A stretch of DNA of 64,000 bases. Source: Ophthalmolycus amberensis (taxonomy: Eukaryota > Chordata > Actinopteri > Perciformes > Zoarcidae). Both the position numbers and the translations under genes were made by a program. Location of the stretch: the NCBI GenBank assembly GCA_024529925.1, contig JAFEUB010001213.1, positions 1 to 64,000 of the forward strand. The letters are read 5' to 3'. The notes under the pieces were generated by a model. It ran no database searches and had not been told where the DNA came from. It worked only from the letters and a program-made list of their open reading frames with translations. This document shows positions 1 through 11,349 of the stretch, piece by piece; position 1 is the stretch's first letter; every line of letters starts with the position of its first letter.

Positions 1-27
1 ATCCCATTCTTATCGATGTCTCTCTCT

Positions 28-46
28 CCCCCCCCCCCCCCCCCCC
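28..46. repeat. poly-C tract (19 C)
   Basis: An uninterrupted run of 19 C follows a short TC repeat. It is a homopolymer microsatellite; its exact length is likely to be unreliable in any assembly. Confidence 0.9.
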
Positions 47-871
47 GCGCCGTCTCTAAAATAGCCTTAGGAGATTCTGCAAGAGTCCTTTGTTATTGAC
101 TTGAATTAAGGAGCTTCAAAACATGGTTGAATGGATTTTAACCTCAGACTAAATTTGAGAGAATGTCAGATTTTGAAATGGGCTTGAATACAATCAGCAA
201 GGCTGCCGTTCAGGATGGATTACACTTTGAGACCTTTACTGATATGCATAGTGGACTTCTGCTAAGTGTGCATGACTTAATTTGTATGTGTGCACTGCAG
301 GGATGTGTGTGTGTGTGCCTTTAGTGTGTTCATGGCTGTTTAACCTACGAGGTACATGCACAAGCACACAAACACCTCTGAGAGTAGACCCCCTTTTTCC
401 TATCACTCTCTGTCTGCCTTCTTTCCTTCGGGATCCTCACATTCTTAATTCATGCCCTATGCAACATTTAGCAGCACCGAGCACAACTGCTCGATGCAGT
501 TTCCATCCTTAATCGATGCGAGGAAGAAAAGCAAGCAAAACACGACTCGCGAATAACTTCCTCCGCCGATCCGGCTGATCATACCCTGAGACAAAGCCAC
601 GGTCACGACAACACTACTAATATGGAATAATTGTGGAAGTCCCTTGAAGCTAAGTAGCTTTGCAGGTGTTTATTGAGATTAGAAATCAGCTTTCATACTC
701 CTAATGCCTTCCAACCACTTTGAAATTGGAATGAGTAATAAGGCTGCTGTATTTCATGATTGTACTCTTTTTTAAATTATAAATGCAATAAACAAAGGCT
801 GTGGATACATTTTGTGTGGGGTAATTACTTATTTTTCGGCGTTGAAGAAGGGATGATGAGTTCGGAATCCC
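47..871. other. unique AT-rich DNA, no gene seen
   Basis: No open frame longer than about 75 codons and no recognisable motif. A short GT run lies near 305-316. Nothing else stands out. Confidence 0.6.
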
Positions 872-1013
872 TGTTGGTCAGTCCACCACTTTGGTTCAGA
901 CTAACATATCTCAACAACTATTGGGTAGATCGCCATGAAAGGTCCCATTCCTGCTTCCCAGATGATGAATCCTAACGATGTTGGCGATCCCCTCACTTTT
1001 CTTCTAGCACCAC

Positions 1014-1383
1014 CCAGAGCTGCTTGAAGCTGCATTAGTTGATACTAGCTCAACGTACCAAATCTGTGACTTTTCAAAACTGTTGGCAGTCAAGTTGCAT
1101 TGAATTTTAGGAAATGTAGGCACCAATGTTTGACTACGAAGAAGAATGCATGGCATAAAAAGACATTTTCTCTGGTTTTGCTGCATCGATTTTGATACTT
1201 AAAAAACAAAATGGTATATTGCAACTCCAACAATGATATGGGAGTGCTAGATTGATGGAGTACTCTTAAATTTCTGGTAGGTAACACTGGATAAAGAGTA
1301 GGCTAGATAAAAAAAAAAATATCCGACTAAAGAAAACCCAGCGCAGTGTTGCCAAAATGTTACCAGAATGTTTTGTTTTTTTA
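1014..1383 (-). repeat. interspersed repeat family B, copy 1, inserted in family A
   Basis: This segment interrupts repeat A and is flanked by diverged copies of the same roughly 19-bp A sequence (995-1013 and 1384-1403), as expected for a target-site duplication. Its core (CAAGTTGCATTG, GAAGAAGAATGC, GGCATAAAA, CTCTGGTTTTGCTGCA) recurs at 19.6-19.9 kb. A short reverse frame is shared by both copies but looks like a chance shadow. Long target duplications suggest retroposition (SINE-like); the class is uncertain. Confidence 0.5.
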
Positions 1384-1543
1384 ACTTTTCATCGAGTGCC
1401 ATCATTAGATCAGAATTACAATAAGTCAACAAACAAATAGCATTCCCATCAGCCTCGACTGAACTTGTGTTCAGTGCTAATTAATAGTTAGCATGCCACA
1501 CATTAAACCAAAATGGTGATTATGGTAAACATTACACCTGCTT

Positions 1544-1585
1544 AGCATCAGCATGTTAGCATCAGCATGTTAGCATCAGCATGTT
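1544..1585. repeat. 14-bp tandem repeat x3 inside repeat A
   Basis: The unit AGCATCAGCATGTT occurs exactly three times in a row. Other copies of repeat A carry the phrase once, so this is a local expansion. Confidence 0.85.
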
Positions 1586-1698
1586 AGAACTGTCACCATG
1601 AGCATGCTGACATTAGCATTTAGCACAACGCACAGCTGTGCCCAAGTGCAACCTCACATACTGTAGCTGCTAGCATGGCTGTAGACTGTTCTTGGTGT

Positions 1699-3004
1699 TT
1701 GTTTCGTGTGCATAAATGACAAAAAGACAGCAGTAGCAAAGGAACAAATCGTTATGTTAAAGTGAACTTTCATGATTCATTTAGAAACAACAAATGAAAT
1801 GTCCCATTCCTTATCATCGCAGACTGTATGATAAAATTCCAGCATAAAATGTCAGTTTATGACAGTCAAAGATTTGTGCTGTGCTATTATTATGATTTTT
1901 ATTTGTAGTTGTGACACAAGAGGTTGTTCTTTGTTCTAAATTTCGAACTGTAAAGCAATAAAAAGCATGGCGACACTGACTGTGTGGATGCAGATGCAAG
2001 GTAAAACTTTATTTGTGATTTCTCTGTATTCGACTACAATGAGCATGCAGGTGGTGTTCATCGGTTTGACAATTTCACGACTGCCGTTATCGTAAATGGT
2101 CATATTTGGCTGATTCATGTGCATATAAAGTAAAGAAGAGCCACATTTGAGATGGAAAAGTGAAGGAATTTAGTTGATGCCGTCCCCCAGGATTCCTATC
2201 AGAGCAGGTTGGTGTGATTGGTTCCAGCCCAGCGCTGCCTGGGCCCATTAAGATAATAAAATGGCCCGCAGTCTCGGGACTCATATATACAGATGCAAAT
2301 GTTGTGCATGCACACACAAATAAACACACGCAGACAGGGAGAAGGACAACATTTTCACAGGTTCTTGTGCACCGACAATCCAACAGGCTCAAACTCATCT
2401 GAACTCTGAATTTGAGTGGATTGCAGTGGAGGAAGGAAGGCACTGGTAGCTGCCTCCATCTAGTTTAAAACTGCTGCACGTGGTGGATACACTCTGCTCT
2501 GGGTCTTTCTCAAGATCGACTTGCCAGGATATTGTGCCACTGCTTCGACTTTGTAATAGCCTTTGAAAAGTATCAAAATATATATTTCTTTCTCCCCTTC
2601 CACTGGGTGAGTAAGAAAGAATTTTCTGTATGGGGGGTGAAAAGCATCACTGAGGTGTCATGAATCATTTTTAATCTTGTTAGGAGCTGTGTATAGAATG
2701 ACCTTTCCTGGTGTGTCTGTGTTTACCTGCCAGCCACTGGGTCTATTGTGCAGTTTATAGGGCATGCAGCTCCTACACATTGTTAGTCAAGACTAAGGTC
2801 AGAATGAGTCATTTTCTAAACCACTGGGTGTGTAACTGGCCTCATGTGTGCACATATTCTGCACAGCAGCATGACGTTGAGCTCACACACCTAGCTGGTA
2901 AAGATGCAGGGGATGGCTTGAGTAGATGCACCAGGATTTTCTGGAAAACTGGAAGACTATAAACCCTGCCCAAAAAAAGATACAAAAAGTTGGGATGGAT
3001 CTTA
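1699..3004. other. unique DNA, no gene seen
   Basis: Mostly AT-rich with no recognised repeat. The part at about 2150-2295 is compositionally richer (GGCCCATTAAGATAATAAAATGG and neighbours) and might be conserved non-coding DNA. Reverse ORFs of up to 118 codons here have no recognisable protein features. Confidence 0.5.
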
Positions 3005-3130
3005 AAAACTCTCGCGCTCTAGCGCCACCATGAGATACATTTTTCACTGAAATGACAACTATTGGATGGTTTACTGCTGTGGTTTAGGACCAAATGCAAG
3101 AAAACAATGACAGCCTCAGCAATACTTGGT
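3005..3130 (+). repeat. repeat family A, fragment
   Basis: Contains CTCTAGCGCCACCATGAG, a TTTTTCACTGAAAT segment and CAACTATTGGATGG in the order seen in family A, in the same orientation as the copy at 0.9-1.7 kb. The remainder is degraded. Confidence 0.45.
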
Positions 3131-4505
3131 CTGTAGGCATGCTAACTTACTATTGGATCTGCATTTTGCCATACATACACTTGCTATTTGAGTGTGGTAC
3201 ACTGGACACTCAAAATGGGAGGGACCACCAAATTGGTGAAAATGGGGGAGATGGCAGCGCGTTTTAAACTTCACGTGAAACAGGGGGGCAAAAACTAGCA
3301 AGTAAAAGTAAAATCACGTTCCTCTTTATTCAGTTTTAATACAATTGTCAAGTGATCAAACAAGCTGGCACATACTTTGGCGGGTGACAGTCGCGATCAA
3401 ATGGCGGTAATGCTCCGTTCGGTTGCAGTTTGCCATTAAAAAAAAAAGAGGGGAACAGGTCAAATGTCGTCATCTTCTTTTCTGGTAAGTGCACAGACAT
3501 GTTCCTCCAGAAAGGACTGGAGTTCGTGGTTAGATGTGAGATCACACACGGTCCATTATACAGAAGTAATAACACTTGATTGCCTTAGCACATGACCACT
3601 GATGTTTTATCCCATGGGTTGGTGTGCCGTTTTTCACGAACCACTTTCTCCTGATAAACACATATGTGCATGTCCTCTCACAAAGCGAGACACAATTCAA
3701 GTGTACAAACACGTGTATGACATTTTAGTGATGTCTTGCATGTTCCACGTGATTTTGCTAAAAGCCTCCAATCTCAGTGTTCGTACGTGATAATTAAACC
3801 ACTTTAAGACGGCTTCGCTCCTGGAAATGTGAGTAATCACAGGAACAAGTCATTCTTCAAAGATGTATGAATAGGCAATCTTCTTGCTGTGTGAAAATGG
3901 CTCTGAGGTGCAATTCTATGAATTTTAGTGGACAATTTTAGTTAAATTGCCACATGTTTATTTTTAGTGCGAGTACACGGAGTTATAATCAAACCACTGA
4001 ACCTGGAATTTTCTGCACCATATTCTAACCATTTGGAACCGAAGGATCCCTTGTTACCATTTTGACAGACAGTTTGAAGCATCTGTGCCAACAGTGGATG
4101 TATGGATGTCATGCAAGCTGTGTAAGGCAAGTTATTCCACTTTTTATCGACCTAAAGCAGGTTTCTTTTGAGTGGGCCCACTGGGGAAAACTGCACTTAA
4201 TCCTCCGAAGACACATCAAATAGACTCCACTCACATGATTACAAACCAACATTCCTTCATGAACTTCACTAGCAATGGGCCCCAGTGCATCATTCTATGA
4301 CATGCCCCAGTGCAAGCTAGTTACAAGTTATGAAACACACACACACACATATTTTGCGTCTAAACTAGCAATCGCATATCACACTATCATCTTGTGAGAT
4401 AATCAAAGAGAGACTTGAAATTGGTAAACATCAACATACATATTATCCACAAGGGGCTGTTCTTTGCTCATTGTTGAGGTTCTGCTCTCTTCTCCACCCC
4501 ATGTG
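3131..4505. other. unique DNA, no gene seen
   Basis: No recognised repeat, RNA or coding signal. A short (AC)7 run lies at about 4336-4349. Confidence 0.5.
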
Positions 4506-4513
4506 CCCCTGTG
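4506..4513. other. 8-bp target-site duplication, left copy
   Basis: CCCCTGTG directly precedes the hAT element and is repeated exactly at 6108-6115. Eight bases is the target duplication length of the hAT superfamily. Confidence 0.9.
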
Positions 4514-6107
4514 CAGTGGTGTATAAAGTACTCAAAAGCCATACTTGAGTAAAAGTAAAGATACCTTACTGGAAAACTACTCCAGTAAAAGTAAAAAGTC
4601 ACCTATTAGAATACTACTTGAGTAAAAGTCTTAAAGTATCTGATATTTATTGTACTTAAGTACAAAAGTACTTAAGTATCAAAAGTAATTTTCTGATATT
4701 AAATGTACATCACAACCTGAACATTAAATGAACATCATAACCTGTTCATTGAAAGTAAAAGTACAAGTAAATGCTGTTAATAAAAAAGCAAAGGGTCAGA
4801 ATTTTGAGAATTATGAAGTTTATTCTTTTAAGTGCTGTGGCACCATGACCAAGGACATGGAGCTGTGTTGAACATAATTGGGTTGGCTGTGATCCATCCA
4901 GGAGCAACAATGTTCAACATAACATATTGTACATAAGTATACTTTTGCATCTACTATGAACTTATCATCATAATTCTCCGAAAAGCAATATGACACTATG
5001 AAGGAGTTGTAACAGTGCATTTATAAGTCTGCTCATTAGACTAGAGGATGTAGAGGGCCAATGCATAATATTATGTTCAGCAAAAAATATCCACTTGATG
5101 TATCAGGTCAGTGTTTTGAGAAAGGACACCTGCCTTGTAAACTCCTTTGGGCATGACTTGAACACAATAGGCAAAGGTTTTGCTCAAGCTGAATCTGCAA
5201 TTGGGCGACTGCTACCATCATAACTCCATTTGATCATCCACAACATGACTCAAATATCAAAACATGATCAATACTAAAGCAGCACCGAAAGTAACAACCC
5301 AGTCATTACTTGAAACTGAAACATGTGCTGTTCATCTTCAAAAGAAGTTGGTTTTCAAAATTGCGATAATTCCGTCTCGCTCTTCTTGGGCTGAAGACTC
5401 GTCCTGCGATGCTAAATAGCCTTTCACAGGCCGCTGAGGCAGGTAGAGGTGTGTTCAGCGTCACAGACAGCTTGCGCACAGCTGCGAAGGATTTCCCTAA
5501 TGCTAACGCTAACGCTGCGCTCTCTCGGCTCCCGTCAATCCTCTGGTGTCACAACTGTCAACACTTCCTCAGCTCACTAACTCGCGAGCGATCCACGGGT
5601 GTTGGTCTTCGTCACCACCGTCGTTTGTTGCGGGAGTAGCAGGTGCTTCCATTTCTGCTTCCATCATGAAATCAGTCATCGTAGAGTGGAATTATACTCA
5701 GGTAGTCGCCCGCTAGCTTATAGCATGTAGCATCCTGGAATCAAAACACCGCAGCTTTGAGAGCACTCGTTTACAATTGCGCATTAACGTGACTAACCAA
5801 TGATTTAACTTGCTGCTAGGACCACTGATTCACCAAACCTGCTTGCTTGCAGTCTGTGTTCCACCACAGTCCCCGACGCTGGTCTCATGATTCATTTTGT
5901 TTCTCAAGATAGATTTGATTTTGTAGCGAGTAACGAAGGTTTCAGGGGAAATGTATCGGAGTAAAAGTATCAGTTTTCTTTGCAAAATGTAGTGAAGTAA
6001 AAGTAAAAGTCAACAGAAATATAAGTAGTAAAGTAAAGTACAGATACCCAAAAAAACTACTTAAGTACAGTAACGAAGTATTTCTACTTCGTTACTATAC
6101 ACCACTG
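4514..6107 (-). mobile_element. hAT-superfamily DNA transposon, internally decayed (1594 bp)
   Basis: The element begins CAGTGGTGTATA and ends with the reverse complement TATACACCACTG. Subterminal regions on both sides are dense in AGTAAAAGTA/TACTTAAGTAC phrases, and exact 8-bp target duplications flank it. The terminal CAGTGGTG matches the hAT family pattern. At 1.6 kb it is far shorter than an autonomous hAT. It keeps the end of a transposase gene on the minus strand but no full ORF, so it would need a transposase from elsewhere to move. The perfect target duplication suggests insertion not very long ago, or chance preservation. Confidence 0.93.
5306..5550 (-). pseudogene. hAT transposase C-terminal remnant
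   Basis: Reading the minus strand gives an open stretch containing LNTPLPASAACERLFSIAG, RVFSPRRAR and NFENQLLLKMN, closing with a TAA at 5306-5308. This is the classical hAT C-terminal dimerisation region: the P-S/A-ERLFS-AG motif followed by RR and NFE-LL-K-N. The frame is open for about 80 codons and then meets a stop upstream. The BED finger and the catalytic part of the usual 600-residue protein are missing. The plus-strand ORF at 5409-5639 is only the antisense of this remnant. No function is expected beyond marking the element's parent family. Confidence 0.88.
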
Positions 6108-6115
6108 CCCCTGTG
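6108..6115. other. 8-bp target-site duplication, right copy
   Basis: CCCCTGTG, identical to 4506-4513, immediately follows the terminal ACCACTG of the hAT element. Confidence 0.9.
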
Positions 6116-7370
6116 TAACCACACTGCCTATACTGTATATTTACGCCCCTGTACTTTACAGATGTCATAAATCCTATTAAATCTACTTCAATTGCTCTTC
6201 ATTTCTCCCTTGCAAGTACACAAATTGACATGCAATGTCTTAACATCCATGTGTAAGCCAATGCCAATTGCTCCTGACCCATCCAAAGGTCTGTTTCCCA
6301 CCCCCACACATTGGGTCTTCTTACACTGTGAGACGTCAGTTCCAGAGGTCTATTCATATCCTGAAAACTATTCTACTGAATGCACAATACAACAAGCTTT
6401 GGTTCAAACCAAGACGTGACCCAGTTCATCCCACCACAGCAGAGTCGTCTTGTCTAAGACTATTATACCTCCCGCTGCCAAAAGGTCCCATTTGACCTTC
6501 TATACAAATGTTTTGTTTTCCATTTGGAAGATCTGAGTTTCAGTCCATGAATAAATACAAGAAACTGCAGGGTGTCTATCTATTTGGTGATACCAGTAAT
6601 GCTGGCAATACTTAAAAGAATGTAATTGGACTCGATGATTAAGTGATGGTATCGTGGGTTAATGTAGGTAATGTCTACTAGATCTGATGTGCTTTAATTA
6701 TTATTGTTTGGAAACGTTTAAACTATGAAAGACACAGCCCTTTAAAACAGGTTTTCAAGGGTTTATCTGTAACCAGACAGAGACGATTTTAGATCAGCCG
6801 GCAGCTTGATCGTTTTTTGAAGGATGCAACTGTCAATTGGTCCGGATTTAATACATCATACAGAGCCATCGGCCCCACCTTTCTGTCAAATACAGATCTT
6901 GTCTGCACAGTTAAACAAAATCAAAGCTGCAAAACTGCAACGGATAGATGCTGACAATTTCCACACACAAAAAAAAAAGAGTCAGCGATGCAGTTTTTTG
7001 TTTGCTGATTCATTCATACGAAATGTCTGTGTTTGGAAGTGGAAGACATGACACATTCAATTAATATAAAAACTAACCAATATATCGCACTAATCCTAAT
7101 AAATACAAATTTGCAATTGTTAAATGGACTCTCAGACATCAGTAGTTCAGCAGAAAAATCACTGTAGTCATCTGTATTCAAGCATCACAAATGTGCCTGA
7201 TCAAAGTATATCATATAAAAATATCTAATATATGGCATGTGCAATTCTAAAACACATTCTGTGGTGATCATTTCTTTATTGTCTTGCTTATTATTATGAA
7301 TACCAATATTATGGTAGAATGTAGAATGATTCGATTCCGGTCATTCCAAAATGTTCTATATTAACCATCT
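6116..7370. other. unique DNA, no gene seen
   Basis: AT-rich. Overlapping short plus-strand frames at 6192-6495 and 6824-7051 show no recognisable domain. No repeat family recognised. Confidence 0.5.
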
Positions 7371-7401
<31 letters not shown>

Positions 7402-7406
7402 ACACA
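7371..7406. repeat. (CA)n microsatellite
   Basis: About 36 bp of CA with two CG-containing interruptions. Confidence 0.95.
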
Positions 7407-8336
7407 AATAAAAGCCTCTCTCGAGTGATTGTCATTAGAAAATGGTCACTGTCTCAATAGCAGAGGTGGGTCCGGGTAGTTAGAAAGGTAGTTTTTCATC
7501 ATCAATTAGGATGAATTGGAGAATCACATAAAACATTTTCTCTCTCTTTCAGTTCCTCTCTTGCTTAATGAGATACACAAACACACACACACCTGGTTTG
7601 AAAGGCTTTGCGAGCTAAGATTCAGCGTTAATGAGTGAGGTAGCGAAGGGAACCTGATGACCATACAAACACAGCAGAGGCACTTATTTGCTTGTGTCTC
7701 TCCCTACCTTCTTTGTCTGTTCTGCAAGCACATCAAGTCTGCTGCAATATATTGGATGAATGGGGTCTGAATCAAAATAATAGTGTGTGTGTGTGTGTGT
7801 TTTTTGAGTCGATTAACACAGAACAGGTCAAAGCATGCCCACACATATCTTGTTTACCGTGGTCTGGAAAGGATGTTTGGATAGGGCAGCCTAGGTCTGT
7901 ATGCGTGTGTGTGTGTGTGTGTGTCCGTGTTTCTTTTCCTGGTAAGTAACCTTCCTGCACAGGCATGAGATATTGATGTGGAAGCGTCATCGGTGTCAGT
8001 GTGCGGCATCGTGAAATATAGATGTAAGAGTTCAACAGCAATGACACCCGGACGGCCATACACTTGTGAGCACGGACTTACTCAAACAGTGAAAGAGAAT
8101 ACAGCTGCAAACACACATACAGTCTCCCAGTGTGACTACATATAAACATGAACATATTGTATAAACAACAATATTTGAATTACAAGCAAAGCTATTTGAG
8201 ACCACGATCGTTTCACAACCTTTTATTATCGTCACCATGACAAAGCGGTTTTTTATTATTTTTACGGTAATGTTCTTTCACAAAAAGAACATTTAAGGAT
8301 TCACTTTTGGAATAAACACTGCACATCCAAACCCAC

Positions 8337-8338
<2 letters not shown>
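7407..8338. other. unique DNA with two short GT tracts
   Basis: Apart from GT runs at 7783-7800 and 7904-7924 I see nothing. Reverse frames such as 7772-8059 consist largely of the antisense of the GT runs and are not genes. Confidence 0.6.
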
Positions 8339-8379
<41 letters not shown>

Positions 8380-8424
8380 CACACGCACACACACACGCAC
8401 ACACACACACACACACGCACACAC

Positions 8425-8480
<56 letters not shown>
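8339..8480. repeat. long (AC)n microsatellite with ACGC variants (142 bp)
   Basis: Pure AC at both ends with a central block in which CGCAC interruptions recur at regular spacing. Alternating purine-pyrimidine DNA of this length can adopt Z-form. Reverse Cys-Val ORFs across it are artefacts. Confidence 0.97.
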
Positions 8481-8482
<2 letters not shown>

Positions 8483-11300
8483 ATCTGTATGTTGCAAACA
8501 TGAGCTTGTCTTCATCTGCAGGTCCAAGCGTCTTCTGCAGTGTCTTTGAATGCAGGCCAGCGGCGCAGGTTGGACGAGGCCGCCTCAGTCATGTTTCTTG
8601 GGTAGCACCTGTTGTACACAAGGAGCAGCAAAGCATACTTGCTGAGAATGTGCACTCATAGAGACATGTTTGTGAGAAAGAATTTAAAGTGTCAAGGAGA
8701 TGTGGCAAAGAATCAAATAGCCAAGAGCAGGTCAAATGAAAGAAACAGGAAATGAATGAAAGAGCTTTAGCTCCATGTGTTCAGGGGGACGGTTACCTGC
8801 AGTTATCTATAACAAAAGCCGACTGAGCAAGTGACGAATAAAAGTATTCAGGCGGGGAGCTCATTTCACATTACATTGCAACTGACGACATACTGCTGTT
8901 AGTTCAGCCTAACCAGCAGCTGAAGAAACAGCATGGATAGCAAAGGGATAACGTACTTGCAGTCAATATACACAGGCTATGTTATATATATTAAAAAAAG
9001 ACTTAATGGCAAAATCATCAGCTCGTGGTGATGCACTTCTTGAGCTTTGCATAACGCGCAGTTATAATTTAAGAGCGCTGTAATTAAATGTAAAAACATT
9101 CATTACCATGTTGTGGAGCTGATATGCAGCCGAAGGCCATTAAATGGGTCAAAGATGTTGCACAAATAAATTAGGGTGTAAATATCTTTTTCGCCGCAGA
9201 ACGCAGACCTTCCCTCTGTTTATCGTGCTAAATAATGGTAAGTTTGACTGTGCCTGCAGGTGACAACACGTGCCATTCATTAAGTCGTACGCCAACAGCA
9301 GAATTCATTATCATTAGCCATGCAAACCTGCTAAGTATTGACACCGACACTGGCTGTTTAATCAGCTGATCAAGATAACATAGCGCTTGAAGAGCTTATA
9401 GTACTGTGCCAAGTTATTGTGCTCCATTGTGCGTGTGTGCTATATGTTGCTGAATGTTCCATCAGGCCTAATGAAGACGCTAGAAATGGAAATGAGCAAT
9501 CATTCAGGGATACGTGCACATCATTAACAGACACATTTATGGTTGTATAGCGTTATCAAACACCGATTTGGTTTTTAGTTGAAACTCGTCTGTTCCCTTT
9601 GCCTTTTTTAGTTTACAACATTTCAAGAGGAAACAATTCATTTCGAGTGCGACGCTTTTGGTAAATCAGCAATGACTTTTGTTTAAATGCATTCATTATT
9701 TCATTCATTGTGTTTTGATTCTCGGGAAAAGAATATCCCATTAATCTTCCCATTTATATGCAGTCATCCATATTATAGTAATTATCCGATTATGTCTCAC
9801 ACAATCTTTTCCGACAAGCTAAGCCACATCAATCATCCCCTTGCTGTCAGAAACTGCAGTCACATTGGTCCCATGGCATTTCTCCCGCTGCCATTTAACT
9901 TTCTCATGTGAAACACGCTCGAGGACACTAGAGTATTGGACACTGAACACAAACACAAAATGACATATCATATCAGGTGTCACATTTACCTGTGGAGCTC
10001 AGATTTGTGCCGGTATTCCACAGCCATGGAGTGAAACTCTCACAGATCACATTAACAAAAAAAAACAAAGCGTGTTTCAGTGATAATGTGTGTTCTTGAC
10101 ACTCCGCTTCAACTTTTAGCAATTTCGGCAAATGTAATTCTTCAATTCATTCTCGCAATACAAGACAGATAGACAGACACTGGGGGGCACTGACCAAGCA
10201 TCGGTGTACGAGTTGGGAAATGAGAACGGGTTGATCTGTCCTCGGTTGTTAGTAGCTGTACCCCTCACAATGCTGTCAGCCAATGGCAGTAGAGGACATA
10301 CACAATGGATGTTACTCAACTACCCTTTTGGTCCGGGGTTGGGTGGTCAACCGTGAAAAAGTTCTACAGCTTTGGTGGCCAGCTGGAACAAAATAAATAT
10401 AAACCAGTGGAGTCTACCTGTTGGCTCCAAGCATCTCTGTTCATTGGCCAGCTGCCGTAGCTGCTCTGCCAGTGGAGGCTCAGCATTTTCCAAACAGCAG
10501 CACTATCGGCCCCAGCTTTAGCTTCTAAAATGTGAGGTTATTCATAAGGTCCCACTGGGAGGTCTTTTTGAAATTGAAACTCAAATAGCAAAATGAGCTG
10601 TGGTGACACTGCCAGGGCATGCAGAGAGATGAACGCAAAATGCAACTCAGCCAAATTCCCCTGTTAACGTCAGAATACATCAGCGGACAGTGGAAGTAAC
10701 GGCAGCTGGAAGGATTCAGAGAGCAATGGCAAGTGTTCGAAATTCCAATCAGTAGTAATCGTACGTATTAAAAACTATAATGAGTGAAAATTGGGGAACA
10801 TTATTTATATAATATGTTGCTGTTTTTTTCACAATCAACAATCTTTAATCTGATTTGTTTTCATTGGGGATGAGCAAAGCCATCTCCTTTAATCAAATTT
10901 TAACTTGCGGCAATAACATTTTAGAGAACAGCGCTGGAATACAGTATTATCACAGAAGTCATATTCTCACACATTATAAAGCTTTAAGTGCAGAAGTTTA
11001 AACTTCCCAAGTACAACATACTAAACATTTCCTTGAAGCTGAAAGTGTCTATAATCCAAACTCCTTTTTTTTTTTTTTTTAAACGTGTTATTTTCATAGA
11101 GAATAGTGACTGGCTCTCTCTTTTCACATCACTGTGACACCCTCCATCTTTCCCTGAGAAACTGTCACTGTATCCACATGCATGATGATTAGTTCCAACC
11201 ATGCATGAAACTACATTGAGGGGGATTGGGACAGTGGTCACGGTTGTCAGTGGTAGACAAAGGATGGGTCCCATTAAGGAGATGAGCTTTTGCACACGGA

Positions 11301-11301
<1 letters not shown>
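8481..11301. other. unique DNA, no gene seen; possible conserved non-coding stretch
   Basis: No ORF with protein character. Complex, low-repeat sequence at about 8985-9420 (for example GGCCATTAAATGGGTCAAAG and TTTAATCAGCTGATCAAG) looks more constrained than its surroundings. The rest, including 9420-11300, shows no repeat I recognise. Confidence 0.45.

Positions 11302-11349
<48 letters not shown>
11302..11349. repeat. (AC)n microsatellite
   Basis: About 48 bp, nearly perfect. It makes the central His-Thr run of a spurious plus-strand ORF. Confidence 0.95.

Larger units (their letters stand above)
872..1698 (+). repeat. interspersed repeat family A, copy 1 (split by an insertion)
   Basis: The left part reads as a chain of phrases I recognise from a very common percomorph repeat: a GGTCAGTCCACCACTTTGG-like start, then ATCTCAACAACTATTGGG, then GGCGATCCCCTCACTTTTC. 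The right part resumes with ACTTTTCATCGAGTGCCATC and runs through CCCATCAGCCTC, GTGCTAATTA, CAGCATGTTAGC and GCTAGCATGGCTGTAGAC. The two parts are separated by about 370 bp of different sequence (1014-1383). At least five other full or partial copies of this family lie in the window. It has no ORF; it is probably a non-autonomous DNA element, but I cannot assign the superfamily. Confidence 0.6.

Noticed and set aside
5409..5639. 76-codon plus-strand frame inside the hAT element
   Set aside because: It is the antisense of the transposase C-terminal remnant; the minus-strand reading has the family motif.
8213..8527. Cys-Val-rich reverse ORFs
   Set aside because: They are the translation of the AC microsatellite.
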